Source: Otatea glauca
Lineage: Eukaryota > Streptophyta > Magnoliopsida > Poales > Poaceae
Reading direction: 5' to 3'
Assembly: GCA_036346275.1 (NCBI GenBank)
Contig: CM070715.1
Span: 69,241,667 to 69,305,666 of the forward strand
DNA length: 64,000 nt
Positions 21,544-32,697 of this stretch are shown here, in pieces (position 1 is the first letter of the stretch; each line of letters begins with the position of its first letter). The position numbers and the translations under genes are program-made. The notes below the pieces were generated by a model. It ran no database searches, had not been told where the DNA came from, and saw only the letters and a program-made list of their open reading frames with translations.

Positions 21544-24500
21544 CTAGTCCTCGTCGTCGTTGGTGTCGTCGTCGGAATCGAAGACATCGCTGCGACCGTC
21601 GGGGTCCTCGCTCGACCCGGCTCTATCTGGGTCATCCTCCAGCTCCCAACCATCACGGTAGCCCTTTGAAGAGTCATAGCTACCGTCGGAGGAGGAGGAG
21701 ATGACTATTGGCGACGCTGGACGCTTCTTTCCGACGGTTGAGGCGGACGGAGCGGTGCCCGAGGTGGCCGGCGGAGGGGATCATCCATGATAGGCCGCGG
21801 CCGGTGGATTCGACGATATGGCGCCGCAGTTGCACCGCAGCCATTCCCACAGAGGCCGTAGAGGACGAGGAGGCGAAGTCGACGGTGGCGGTTGTCGGGA
21901 CCTGAATATGCAAATCCGGACCCTCTGTGTATACCGCACTAGTCCAAGATCACGCTAGTGCACACAGGCTCAACATCAGTAAATATCACAATCATACATA
22001 GCGGAAATATTATGAAAGACATCATATATTGTATACTACTAGTTGAATGACCTTACGGTCAACTTACATGACAATGCCTCGCAAGGCTGAATGACATATT
22101 AAACTGCAGCGGAATGAAAATGTAGACAACCCCTCAGTATACCACAGGCAACTGACAAGGCTTGCGCCCTAAACATTCGTCTCCTCGTGGAACTTTTCCT
22201 CCAGCATTGATGTAGACTCTTCAACTGGTGACGTTGTTGTTGGCAAGGGTGAGTACTTAAAGCACTCAACAAGTTGTGCACAGAATGCAATTCTAACATA
22301 GCTATATGCAAGGCTTATTCCAAAGGGTAGGCTATCATGGCTATTTTGCAACAAAGCAGCATTTATGAACAAATACAATAAATAGATTGCAAAGACTGTA
22401 AAACAAATATCAGTAATAGATAGGTTCAGCATTTCTCAAGTAAACCAAGTTTCCAATCCTAAGACAAATTCCAACCTTCCATATGGCAATCCCACCATCC
22501 CAACCAAGTTTTCCATTTAATTAAACTAACCCTTAACTGTAATTCCCGAGCATTGCTCAATACCGCGAGCACGGCTATTCGAATAGGTTTACACTCTGCA
22601 GAGGTTATGCACTTTGCCCACATGACATGATCGTCTCTTGGTGCCTTTTGGGTTAACACACTTCCTTTGGTGTGTCGGCGAAGAGATCATGACAAAGCCT
22701 TTACAATGCTTTGGCTTAACCCGGTACCACCCGCTAAGGTTTCAACACTGGTGGGACTGGTTACCACATCCAGGGCCCCCCTCTTGCGCCATGTGAATTA
22801 CTCCATAACTCGGGAACTCACACCGACCAAGATAGTACCAAAGTTAAGACATTGCAAATTACTCAGCTAGGCTGGCCCATACCAGACATGTGGTTGAATG
22901 ATTGACTCAGGTCAAAGGCTTGCAAGGTTAAGTCCTTAGAGTGATCAAGGCAAGACATCCACATACCCTCTGCCCATCGGGCCCACCTTGGCATACTCGC
23001 CCCTTGCCACTTGCCCTAATCTAAATGATTATCCCCCAGGTTGATTACCAAGCACCACGTGCTATCAACAATTCAACATCGTTGCGTGACATGACTCGCC
23101 ACAACAACTCAATCTCATCATGTGATCCCACATGACACACAAGTTCATAATGTTGTTCCATATTCCGTTAATCAAGATTAATTGTCAATGATTCAAACAC
23201 ATGTGATGACGTGGCATGGCTAAGCAACTAATACGGTCTAATCATCCTGTGTTGATTATTATTACTAACCAACTATAATGAACCAATCTAGGGTGACAAT
23301 AGATCATGGCATACAATGACAAGGTAGGGTATAGATCAAATTGGTATAATAGCTAAGTCCCAATTTAATTTGAAACAATTGTATACTTGAAATAATATGC
23401 AATAGGGTAAAACAAATATAGCAATTTTATAAACATGGGTTCAACATGATCAAAGCACAACTTGCCTTATAAAAGCCCTTATTCTTGTTCTGGACCTTGA
23501 TCTTGAGTTGTTGAATCTTCCTCCGAAGCGTCGCACAATTCAACGTCTACGCGTACCGAAAAAGAAAAGCAAATAAATACCAAAACAGAAATCAAATGAA
23601 CTCAAAAAATTAAATAAAATCCACCATTAAATATATCTCAATTTTACAAATTTTTAGAAATTTGAATCACCCAAATCCGAGTTAAAATGCAAAAGTTATA
23701 GCCTTTTGAAGTTTGAATAAATACTGAAAATACAGAAATTAGAAAATCAGTATTAACTAAATTATTTTCATTCTGAAAAATAGATTTTTTGCATCATGCT
23801 GACGTCGGGGTGATGTCATCATCGCCCGGACCAATCACGTGCCGCCACGTCGCACTGGTCCATAGACCCGGTCCACGTCCCTTCGGCACTGCGTCTTGAC
23901 ATCGCGCACCGTCCCGATTGGCCGCAGCGAAGGTGCGATCCGAATCGTTGGATGAGATTGAATGGCCAGATTAGCACCCGAGAGATTTACCAAGATCACG
24001 AACACGCGCGCTATCGATCGTTAAACCGAGATCGACGGCTACGGTGAAGAACGGCGCGGCGGCAAAGTCGGTGCACGAACCCACCGGATGCGAGGAAGAC
24101 GACTATGGAACTGGCGCTTCGGTGATTTCCTGAATCCGACGCGGCTCGAGGCGGTGATCGCAAATCCGGGCTTGACTTCGGCGGAGGCTCCTCGACGACG
24201 ACGTTCTTGATGGAAAAACGCGACGGCGTCCTCACAAACTCCGACGACCCTCCGAGCTGGAACCACGGTGTCTCCGGCGATGATGCTTGGGCCAAAAGGT
24301 GCAGCGCTCAAAGGGAAACCTCGTCAGGCGGGCGCAACTTTTATAGCGTTGGGATTCGTGCTATACACGGACTCCAAGCCTACATGGCGGCGGAAACGTC
24401 TTGGACCTGGACTCCGACGACGGAACGGAGACGAACTCTCTTCGACCGTCCATTCTGCGACCAACGGTTGAGATCCTTGATGACGCGGCGCAATCTCATC

Positions 24501-25144
24501 CACTAGCATCAACCGACGGCGATGATTCGCAGATGACCTTTACTGTTGCACTAAATCAAAGCCGTCCATTCTCAATCCAACGATCTGCAAAATTAGGGTT
24601 TCGCATCTCCTCATCAAATCTTGACCATGCCTTTTTGATCCAATGGCGACTTCTAGAACACGGGCCAAACAGGCCGCATGCACGCGCACAGTAACTGGGC
24701 TTGGCCCATTACTGTTCAACGATTTTTCCCGAATTTATTAATTAAAATAATTCTGATAATTCGATTAAATGATTTTAGGCAAATAAATTATCAGGAAAAA
24801 TCCCAGAAAAATCTCAAAAATACTTTGAAACATTTCTGACTTAAATAAATTATTTTTGACAAAACTTTATTTTAACTTTGCATAAAATTAAATAATTTTA
24901 ATCAAAGGATCAATATATTTAATTTTAAAGTAAATTCAAATAAATCCAAAACAAATCCAATAAATTTCGGAAAAACATAAAATGGACAAATAACCAATGA
25001 AGTGATATTAAAGCAAATTTTGGGATGTTACAGCGGTGGCGGCGGATGGGAAGTCGACGGTGGAGGTGAAGGCGGAGCGGAAGTCGACGATGGCGATGAA
25101 GACGGAGGCGATGGGGTGTCAGAGTTGTTTGATGAGATGCTCAT
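21544..25144 (-). pseudogene. Small Pro/Ser-rich CACTA gene, split by a solo LTR
   Basis: Start codon at 25,144 (MSISSNNSDTPSPP...), followed by a Ser/Pro-rich N-terminus up to the LTR insertion at 25,032. Across the LTR, counting one copy of the GCGGT duplication, the frame continues at 21,887 (TSPPRPLRPLWEWLRCN), hits a TGA near 21,783, and continues to VGKKRPASPIVISSS and an acidic tail (YDSSKGYRDGWELEDDPDR, then a run of Asp/Glu) with a stop at 21,544-21,546. The acidic, low-complexity product fits the second, non-transposase protein that plant CACTA elements often carry. It diverges from the transposase gene across a shared upstream region. Function unproven; the family is assigned by position and composition. 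Confidence 0.65.
21893..25032 (-). mobile_element. Tekay/Del-like gypsy solo LTR inserted in the CACTA gene
   Basis: On the plus strand it starts TGTCGGGACC and ends TTTTGGGATGTTACA, so on the minus strand it runs TGTAACATCCC...TCCCGACA with TG...CA ends. The 5-bp duplication GCGGT is perfect (21,888-21,892 and 25,033-25,037). At 3,140 bp it has no primer site, coding region or polypurine tract, hence a solo LTR left by recombination. The part at 23.8-24.7 kb is GC-rich and gives spurious frames. The half nearest 25,032 is related to the truncated LTR at 18,375-20,183. Confidence 0.9.
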
Positions 25145-25950
25145 GGTGGCGATGATCTCTGCGGAATGCGATTGATGATCGAGTACTTATAGGTACATTG
25201 CACTCCAGCACTACGGGAATTTGATCAGATGGTTTAATGATCTTTAGAAGATGAAGCGTCAACTAGAAACACTGCGCGCCTATCTTGGAACAGATGGTTA
25301 ATTTAATTCTTCGAAAGACGAACCGATCAACTCGAAACACTGCACGCTTGTCTTGGAAGACGAAGCGATATGATCGAACTCCTTGGCGGGAAGACAAAGC
25401 GATGAACGGCGCTGTCTTGGGAAGGAACATCACACACGGTTTTGACTACAAACCGTTTGTGGTGTTCCTCATTATATATACGAAATAATTAACAGGGAGC
25501 CGACCTCTTCTATTTTTTTAGGGTATCCTGGATATTTTCGACGTGGCTAAGATTGAGAGGCGTTCTGGTCAAAGAGACCCTAGATTTGGAGGTATAATTG
25601 TAAATCCTTATGCTCTACGTCATCTAAGGTTAGTAATTGCTTCAGAATTGTATTATATTGGATCTACCTTGGTAAAGGGGAAATGAAGCTGGTTAATTTG
25701 TAGATCTAGCTTGGTGTAGATACATCTGTTCATTGTGATGTAAAGTAGAAATTGGTTCAAATTTGCGTTATATTTAAGATGTAACTTAGTAAAGAGGGAA
25801 ATGAAGCTGCTTAATTTCTAGATCTAGCTTGTTATAGATACATTTATTCTTTGTGATGTGAAGTACATACATTTGCTATAACTTTGTGTAGCTTACACAT
25901 ATGGATTTAGCTTTACATGCATATGTTTACATGTCCATTCGTTCTTTCAG
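25145..25950. promoter_or_regulatory. Divergent upstream region of the two CACTA genes, with short tandem repeats
   Basis: Lies between the minus-strand gene starting at 25,144 and the transposase ATG at 25,951. Three copies of a roughly 65-70 bp unit containing AACTCGAAACACTGC and GTCTTGGAA occur at about 25,262, 25,328 and 25,395 (the third is more degenerate). A hairpin CACACACGGTTTTGACTACA / AACCGTTTGTGGTG follows at 25,430-25,462. An AG splice-like site directly precedes the transposase ATG, so part of this may be a 5' intron. Confidence 0.5.
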
Positions 25951-28842
25951 ATGGACCGAAGCTGGATGTACACTGAGAACCGTGCGAGCGCTGAGTACAT
26001 TAATGGTGTCTCCGCTTTTAGAAGAGCTACAGAGGAAGATATGTTGAACAAGGGGGTGGAATTTATGCCTTGTCTATGCATTGACTGCGAGAATCTGAGG
26101 ATGTTTCGAAACCCAGCGTAGATCAAAGCACACTTAATTTTGAGGGGCTTCAAAAACGGGTATATATGTTGGATCAGTCACGGTGAAGAGCAGATTACGC
26201 AAGGACCAAGTAGTACTACCATCATCGATGAAGGCAACGATACTCTGGATATTGTCAACGACGTCAAAGATACTCCGGATGATATCGACTGTGCTTTGGA
26301 TGAGGATAGGTTTCATGATGACAATCTGGATCAGATGCTACCGGATGCAAAAGGGAGCCGTGATGAGCGGGAGTACGTAAAATTCCGAGGCTTGATGGAC
26401 GACTCGGAGAAACCTTTGTTCTCGGGTTGCAAGTAGAAATACACAAGGTTGTCATCCGTGCTGGCGCTGCTGAAATTAAAGGCAAGGAACGGTTGGTCCG
26501 ACAGGAGTTTCACGGCGTTGTTAGGTCTGTTAGCGGATATGCTTCCGGAGGGAAACGTGTTACCGACAACCACCTAAAAAGCCAAAATGGTTCTATGTCC
26601 CTTGGGAATGGAAGTATAAAGAATGCATGCCTGTCCAAATGACTGTATCCTCTATCGCAAAGAGTACGCAAGCTTGCATGTATATCCGGTGTGCAACGCA
26701 TCCCGGTATAAGCGTAGAGGTAAATCGGATGACGACGACGAGGGCATGGAGTTGAAGAAAGGACCTCCTGCTAAGGTAGCATGGTATCTGACTATAATTC
26801 CCCGGTTGAAGCGTTTGTTCCCAAAAGAGGTAAAATTGCTTCGATGGCACTAGGAGGAGCGTAAGAATGATGGAATGATTAGGCACCCTGCTGATTCCAC
26901 ACAGTGGAGAAACATCGATAGGAGGTTTGAAGAATTGGCAGCGGATCCGAGGAACATCAGGTTGGGATTGAGCATAGATGGAATGAATCCTTTCGGCAAC
27001 ATGAGCAGCCGTCATAGCACTTGGCCAGTGAATCTTTGTGTGTACAACCTTCCTCCTTGGTTGTGTATGAAGCGGAAGTACATATTGATGTCTATACTCA
27101 TCCAAGGCCCGAAGCAACCTCGAAACGATATTGATGTGTACCTAGCACCATTGGTGGAAGATCTGATGACGTTGTGGGCTCCTGGGGTGCAGGTATGGGA
27201 TGCTCACAAACGAGAGTATTTCACTTTGTGTTGCCTGTTGTTCTGCACCATAAATGATTATCCTGCCCTTGCTAACCTATCGAGGCAGAGTACAAAAGGA
27301 GCCAAAGCATGTACTCATTGCTTGGATGATACTGAGAGTGTGTGGCCTAATCACTCGCGCAAAACCGTGTACATGCATCACCGTAGGTTCCTTTAGAGGA
27401 ATCACCCATACCGCAAGATGAAGAAACAATTTGATGGTATGACTGAAGATGGTTTAGCTCCAACTCCTTTAAGCGGGACATACATTCATGATATGGTTAA
27501 GAACTTTGATGTTGCGTTTGGAAAGGGAAGTAAATTAAGGACCCATGTTAAGACCATGTGGAAGAAGAGATCAATATTTTGGGACCTACCTTATTGGGAT
27601 CACCTAGAAGTTCGGCACTGCATCGACGTGATGCACGTAGAGAAGAATGTATGTGATAGCTTGATTGGTCTCTTACTGAATATTAAGGGAAAAACAAAGG
27701 ACGGTATCAACGCACGGCTTGACTTAGTCCATATGGGCATCAGACCTGAGTTAGCACCAAAGGAGACCGATAAAGGGCGAACATATTGTGAACCTGCTTG
27801 TTACACTCTGTCCAAGGCCGAGAGAACCTAATTGTGCCAGTGCTTGCATGGTGTGAAAGTTTCGTCTGGTTACTCGTCCAACCTGAAGGGACTTGTTTCG
27901 ATTCAAGATTTGAGTTTAACTGGCATGAAGTCCCATGATTGCCATGTGCTTATGACACAGATGCTCCCTGTGGCAATTAGAAGTATTTTACCGACCAAGG
28001 TCCGGGAGACAATCACAATGCTGTGTTATTCCTTTAACACAATTGCTCAAAAGGTCATCGATCCCGAAGGACTCGATGCTCTACACGGCGAGGTGGTAAT
28101 GACTCTATGTAATCTTGAGACGTATTTCCCAAAGGACTCGATGCTCTGCACTGGCTACGGTAAGAATCCGATGCGACCAGAGTACTGGATCATCAGACAG
28201 CATAACCTTCAGTTCAACAGATGGTTCAAGGAGCTACAACCCATCACTGTAAGCTCATCAGGTCATACGTTGACATGGTTGGCAAAAGGGACAGCATTTA
28301 CGGTCGTAACATGGAAAGGATACGACTTAAATGGGTACACATTTTACACGAGAGATCAGGACATGAAAAGCACAAACCAGAATAGCGGTGTTCGCATTAA
28401 TGCGCTGAATACCGTTGGATCAACGAGGAGCTCGTACTATGGGTTCATTGAAGAAATTTGGGAGCTCGACTACGTACTTTTCAAGATCCCCTTATTTCGG
28501 TGCCGTTGGGTTAACCTGCAGCACATGAAGGTTGACAAGTACGGAGTCACAACTATGGACCTCGAACGTGTTGGATACCAAGACGAACCATTTGTTCTCG
28601 CTAATCAAGTTGTTCAAGTCTTCTACGTAACCGACCCGTCCAACAAGCAGCGTCACGTTGTTCTTCAGGGAAAAAGGAGGATTGTCGGAGTCGACAATGT
28701 GGTAGATGAAGAAGAATACAATCAGTTTGACAAGTTGCCTCATATTGGTACTGGCGTCACAACCCAGGAAAACCAACCTGAGGAAGCCAGCTACAGACGT
28801 GTTGATCATCACGAAGGGCTTATTTTTGTACAAAAAGAATAA
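25951..28842 (+). pseudogene. TNP2-type CACTA transposase, seven in-frame stops
   Basis: Catalyses excision and insertion of the CACTA element by acting on its terminal repeats in the nucleus. Start: MDRSWMYTENRASAEYINGV, the transposase-associated N-terminal domain. The TNP2 core is clear: LGLSIDGMNPFGNMSSRHS, then PVNLCVYNLPPWLCMK, and RHCIDVMHVEKNVCDSLIG. The C-terminal region has a GMKSHDCHVLMTQMLPVAIR block (DUF4218-like), then EEIWELDYVLFKIPLFRCRW and GYQDEPFVLANQVVQVFY (DUF4216-like). All parts from 25,951 to 28,842 are in one frame. Stops occur at 26,119, 26,434, 26,575, 26,617, 26,851, 27,394 and 27,829. At about 28,130 the usual DUF4218 continuation after CNLETYFP is missing, which looks like an in-frame internal deletion. 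Confidence 0.92.
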
Positions 28843-28904
28843 GCAAATGGAGTTGTCATGAGATGTGCAATAATTGTAATTAATCAGTTGTATGTATTAT
28901 AATA

Positions 28905-29100
28905 AATGAAATTTATGTATTATAATAAATGAGATGTATGTATTATAATTATATTAAGGAAAAAATGGCTCATCCTAGACAGTTCTGGGATTGAACCATC
29001 TGGGAAGCGTCTCATCCCAGACGGTTGTGGATTGAACCGTCTGGGATGAGCCACTTTTCCCGGACGGTTAGAGGCCAAAACCGTCTGGGATGGCCCTGCC
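28905..29100. repeat. Internal CCCAGACGGTT hairpins between two CACTA genes
   Basis: Contains TCATCCCAGACGGTTGTGG followed by its near complement ATTGAACCGTCTGGGATGA, and a second pair CCGGACGGTTAGAGGCC / AAAACCGTCTGGGATGG. The core differs from the termini (CCCAGACGG versus CACAGACGG). Position is just after the transposase and at the 5' end of the next gene. Confidence 0.75.
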
Positions 29101-31985
29101 GCGTGCCCAACGTGGAAGGAAAGAGGCGCGGTCCAAGAGGGCTTAGTAAAAGGCCTCAGAGCCGATACACCATCACGGCAGTCGATCCGCATGATGGGGC
29201 CCCTACTGCGCCTCCAAAGGCTGCGGCAGCTTTCCGGACCATATGCGGGATCGTTGGGCGTGAAAGAGTCCCCATCACCTACCCATCATGGAAGACGCTG
29301 ATAGAGCAGAAGAGCGATAACCTTGTGACTGAAATATTTGCGTCGTTCGAGCTTCCACAAGACGCCATGGTTGCACTGCGACGATACACGTTGCTAGTGG
29401 CGGGAAAGGCGTGGAAGAACTTCAAGAGCGTACTCGTCATTAATTACGTGAATAAGGAAATGATTTGATTCCAAAAGTACGGGTTCATCTCCGAAGACGT
29501 ATGGGAACAATTTGTTGAGTTGAAGACGACGGAAGAGTTCGCGCATGCAAGTGCTGCGCACAAGACCATCCAGTCAAAAAACCCACCCACACAGACTCGG
29601 CTCAACAGGGTATGCGGGCAAGATCGTGCAATAGACGAGAGAGGATGATGCGGCAGTCCAGAAGGAGGTCGCACCACCGTTTGCCTCGATTGTGGACCCG
29701 CGTGCCCAAAACTGGGTAAGAGCGAGGTCAGGTCCCACGCTTCGGGCGGCGTGTCCTTTGCAAACCTCGCTGATGTGGAAGTGTCCCAACGCCTAATATC
29801 GTTGAGCACGAAATCTTCCCAGGGCTCTTTCACTTCGAATAGAGAGAAAGATATACTCTCCACGGCCTTGGGAAACAAGGAGCACTCGGGTCGCACCCGA
29901 GGACTAGGTGTTTTCGTTTCCTAGAAAATGGGATTCTCACATGACTCGGACACGTATCGGAGTAGGAAGAGAAGCAAAGTTGAGCGTGAGGAACAGCTCG
30001 TGGCCTTGATTGAGGAAAGGGTTAAGGAAAGGCTCAAAGGGCAGTTTGAAGATAAGCTACGAAGCCTTGAGAAACGGATGGAGCGAAGTGTGGTTGCGGA
30101 GAGGTAGGCACGGAACCAGCAAGCCCAAGAAGCACCGGTGCAGTTCAGCCCAACCAACCGTCTGAGCAGCTGCGCGTCTGCCCCTAAGACGGATGTGGAT
30201 GAAGCCAGATTTCCTCCTGATGACATCCGGGTAAGATGCCTACAATACTCCTTACATAGACCTATTGGACGTGTTAGCTAATTACTTGTGTACCCTTATG
30301 TAGGTGCCCACGCCGTGCAATCTACAAGTGAGGCTTGCCAACGGCTCTGTTCCCATACAAGCTGCTTGGGGACAAGCATGCTCATCCAACGTAGGGGTGT
30401 TTATTCATGGACGTTCTTTAGAGCCGGGCTACGTGAAAGTCCAAGTCGATGGTGTACATGAAATTTTCAAGACCGTCATGCTACAGATGCCACCAAACGA
30501 TAGATCGTCACACTAGGGGATGCTATTGGCACATTCATCCAGTGGCCCAAGAAGGACATCTTCTTCAACGTCCAACTAGGAGCATCGATGCTACTAGCAC
30601 TACCAGAGCCACATGATATGCCAGAGCTACTAGCACTACCGGAGCCATGTGATCAACGGAAGGAGCCCACCAAATCAGCTACCGTGTCCCGTTAGGAGCA
30701 GACCGTTACTGCAGTTCGGGCCCAGTCGTCTCCTGTGAAGAATATATTTGGTAGAAGGGGAGGCGGAGACAAGGGAAAATTGAAAGGTACCAGATCATCC
30801 CGTGACATTCCGTTTGCCTCTTTGGTGCGGCAATTTGAGCTGGGACAACCGTTCGTAACGGATCAGCACAAGAAGACGCTTACGTTAGACTGCGAACGAT
30901 TGCAATATTGGTGCATGCAACAAGCCTGTGGCACAACAAACATCGAGTATCTCGGTAAGCTTCAAGGAGGAGCATTTCTTACACCGGTATTTAGATGGCA
31001 TCTTCGTGGTCAGCTTCTCCGACTTGTTCGATCTGTACAACCTTAGAGCGCTTGACGCCTCACTCATAAGATGCTGGACACTGTAAGTATGTGTAATCAC
31101 CGTCTACATTTCTATCGCACTGATAAATATCATATATATATATATGTAATCCTTGATTTTGTATATGTAGATATATGATCTTGCAAGCAAGAGCAAGGGA
31201 AGAACCGGTGGGTTTCGCCGACCCACACATGGTGTCCAAGCAAACCATAAACAAAAATAAACAAGTTGTCCACGAGTACGTGGAAAAACTAATGCTGCCT
31301 CATTAGGACAAAAAATTCATACTTTTACCCCACAACCCGGGGTAAGTGCTTTGTCCAGATGCTATACTTGTTTATTTATCTATATATCGCACTTCTGACC
31401 ATGACGACATACCGGTGTAGGTATCATTGGGTTCTACTCGTACTTATTCCAAGACAGAACCGGGTAATTTACCTTGATTCCAAAAAAGGCGGCAGCCACA
31501 ACTTGAAGTTTATCATACATTTACTCGAAACGTCGTTCGGTGTCTACAAATATCGCGGAGGACCACACAAGAAGAACCCAGCCACTCTAACGCATACTTT
31601 TGACTATCCGGTATCTGATATTACGTATTAATCCTTCACACTCCATAATAATACCTTCGGAACTAATTAACCTATTATGTTTTGGCAGTGCCACTAGCAG
31701 CCGAAGGCCACTGACCAATGTGGATTCTACGTTTGCCACAACATGGCACTCCTCGTTGGTTCAGAGAAGACCAATGACATACAGGTTTGTCGATCTTGTA
31801 ACAATTGTCTCCACTTATGAATTTATATACACGCAAGACTTAACTCTTCTCATCGACAGACTTGGCAATGCGCTAAATTTGTGTTGGAACAGGCTGACCT
31901 CCTAAGTATTCGAGAAAACCTCTTTTCCTTCTTCATGAGTGAGGTGTTAGATCCAAAGGGCAGATGCTACTCAGGGCTGAACTGA
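29025..31985 (+). pseudogene. CACTA-encoded protein with Ulp1-like (C48) cysteine protease domain
   Basis: The N-terminal part has RRGPRGLSKRPQSRYTI and a coiled-coil-like EEQLVALIEERVKERLKGQF. GT-AG introns are visible at 30,232-30,303, 31,083-31,170 and 31,342-31,420, and probably from about 31,613. The C-terminal part looks like an Ulp1/SUMO-type protease: HW at 31,425 (His), YLDSKK at 31,476 (Asp), and Q...DQCGFYVCHNMA at about 31,719 (Cys). So the His-Asp-Cys triad is still readable. Stops at about 29,466, 29,647, 29,922, 30,105, 30,514, 31,045 and 31,303 disable it. The likely end is a TGA at 31,983-31,985. Grass CACTA elements often carry such a gene after TNP2; its role in transposition is unknown. 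The true start is uncertain. Confidence 0.8.
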
Positions 31986-32324
31986 TGAGTTGTGAATTTG
32001 TTAACCATGCATTCATATTAATTTGTCAGCCTTGTGCTGTGAATTTATCATTTGTACTCCTGAATCCCATTGGTTAGTATATATGTCAGTTCATTTCTGA
32101 AATGGATGGGTTGTACTTACGTTGTAATGTGCGATCTGAGTTCATTTATGAAATGGATATGATGCAGGTTGTGTAACATGTGATTGGAGATCAATATTTT
32201 TTAAATGTATGTCATTAATTATAATATGCTCGTGATGCTGTGTACTGTCTTTTGTTTCAGAGGGTATGGCTATCATTTCCTGAGGCTAGCTAATAAATAG
32301 AAATTTAGTAAAAAATACAAAATC

Positions 32325-32689
32325 AATATCATAGACGGTCCTAATTTAGAATTATCTGTGATATAGGACCATCAGAGACAGTTCCAAAGTGGAACCGTCT
32401 GTCATGAGGGAATCATCACAGACGGTAAAAAAACCGTCTGTGATGATTCCCTCATGACAGACGGTTGTGTCATATCATTACAAACTGTTCCTACTTAGAA
32501 CCGTCTGTGATGTATCACCATCATAGACGATGCTAAGTTAGAATTGTCTGTGATGAGCTTTTTCATAGACGGTTGAAAAACCGTCTGTGATGACTCTTTC
32601 TCATCATTGACACTTTGTTACAGACGGTTCAAAAAACCGTCTGTAATAATGGTTTCAAACCGTATGTAATAAGAGATTTTCTAGTAGTG
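32325..32689. repeat. Right subterminal repeats of the CACTA element
   Basis: At least ten AACCGTCTGT / ACAGACGGTT motifs, including a long perfect hairpin around 32,395-32,465 where GTCATGAGGGAATCATCACA meets its complement. It ends at the terminus TTTTCTAGTAGTG. Confidence 0.9.
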
Positions 32690-32697
32690 GTAGTAGT

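Larger units (their letters stand above)
20649..32689 (+). mobile_element. CACTA (En/Spm-type) DNA transposon, 12.0 kb, with nested insertions
   Basis: The left terminus is CACTACTACAAAATG and the right one ends TTTTCTAGTAGTG, imperfect inverted repeats with the CACTA signature. The 3-bp duplication GTA is perfect (20,646-20,648 and 32,690-32,692). Both ends carry arrays of the subterminal motif ACAGACGGTT / AACCGTCTGT. Inside are three genes: a small Pro/Ser-rich protein on the minus strand, a TNP2-type transposase and an Ulp1-like protease on the plus strand. A MITE-like element and a 3.1 kb solo LTR are nested in it; without the solo LTR it would be about 8.9 kb. Stop codons in all genes make it non-autonomous. 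Confidence 0.93.

Noticed and set aside
21508..21669. Hydrophobic plus-strand frame next to the MITE
   Set aside because: It is the complement of the acidic tail of the minus-strand CACTA gene; Asp codons read as Val/Ile on the other strand.
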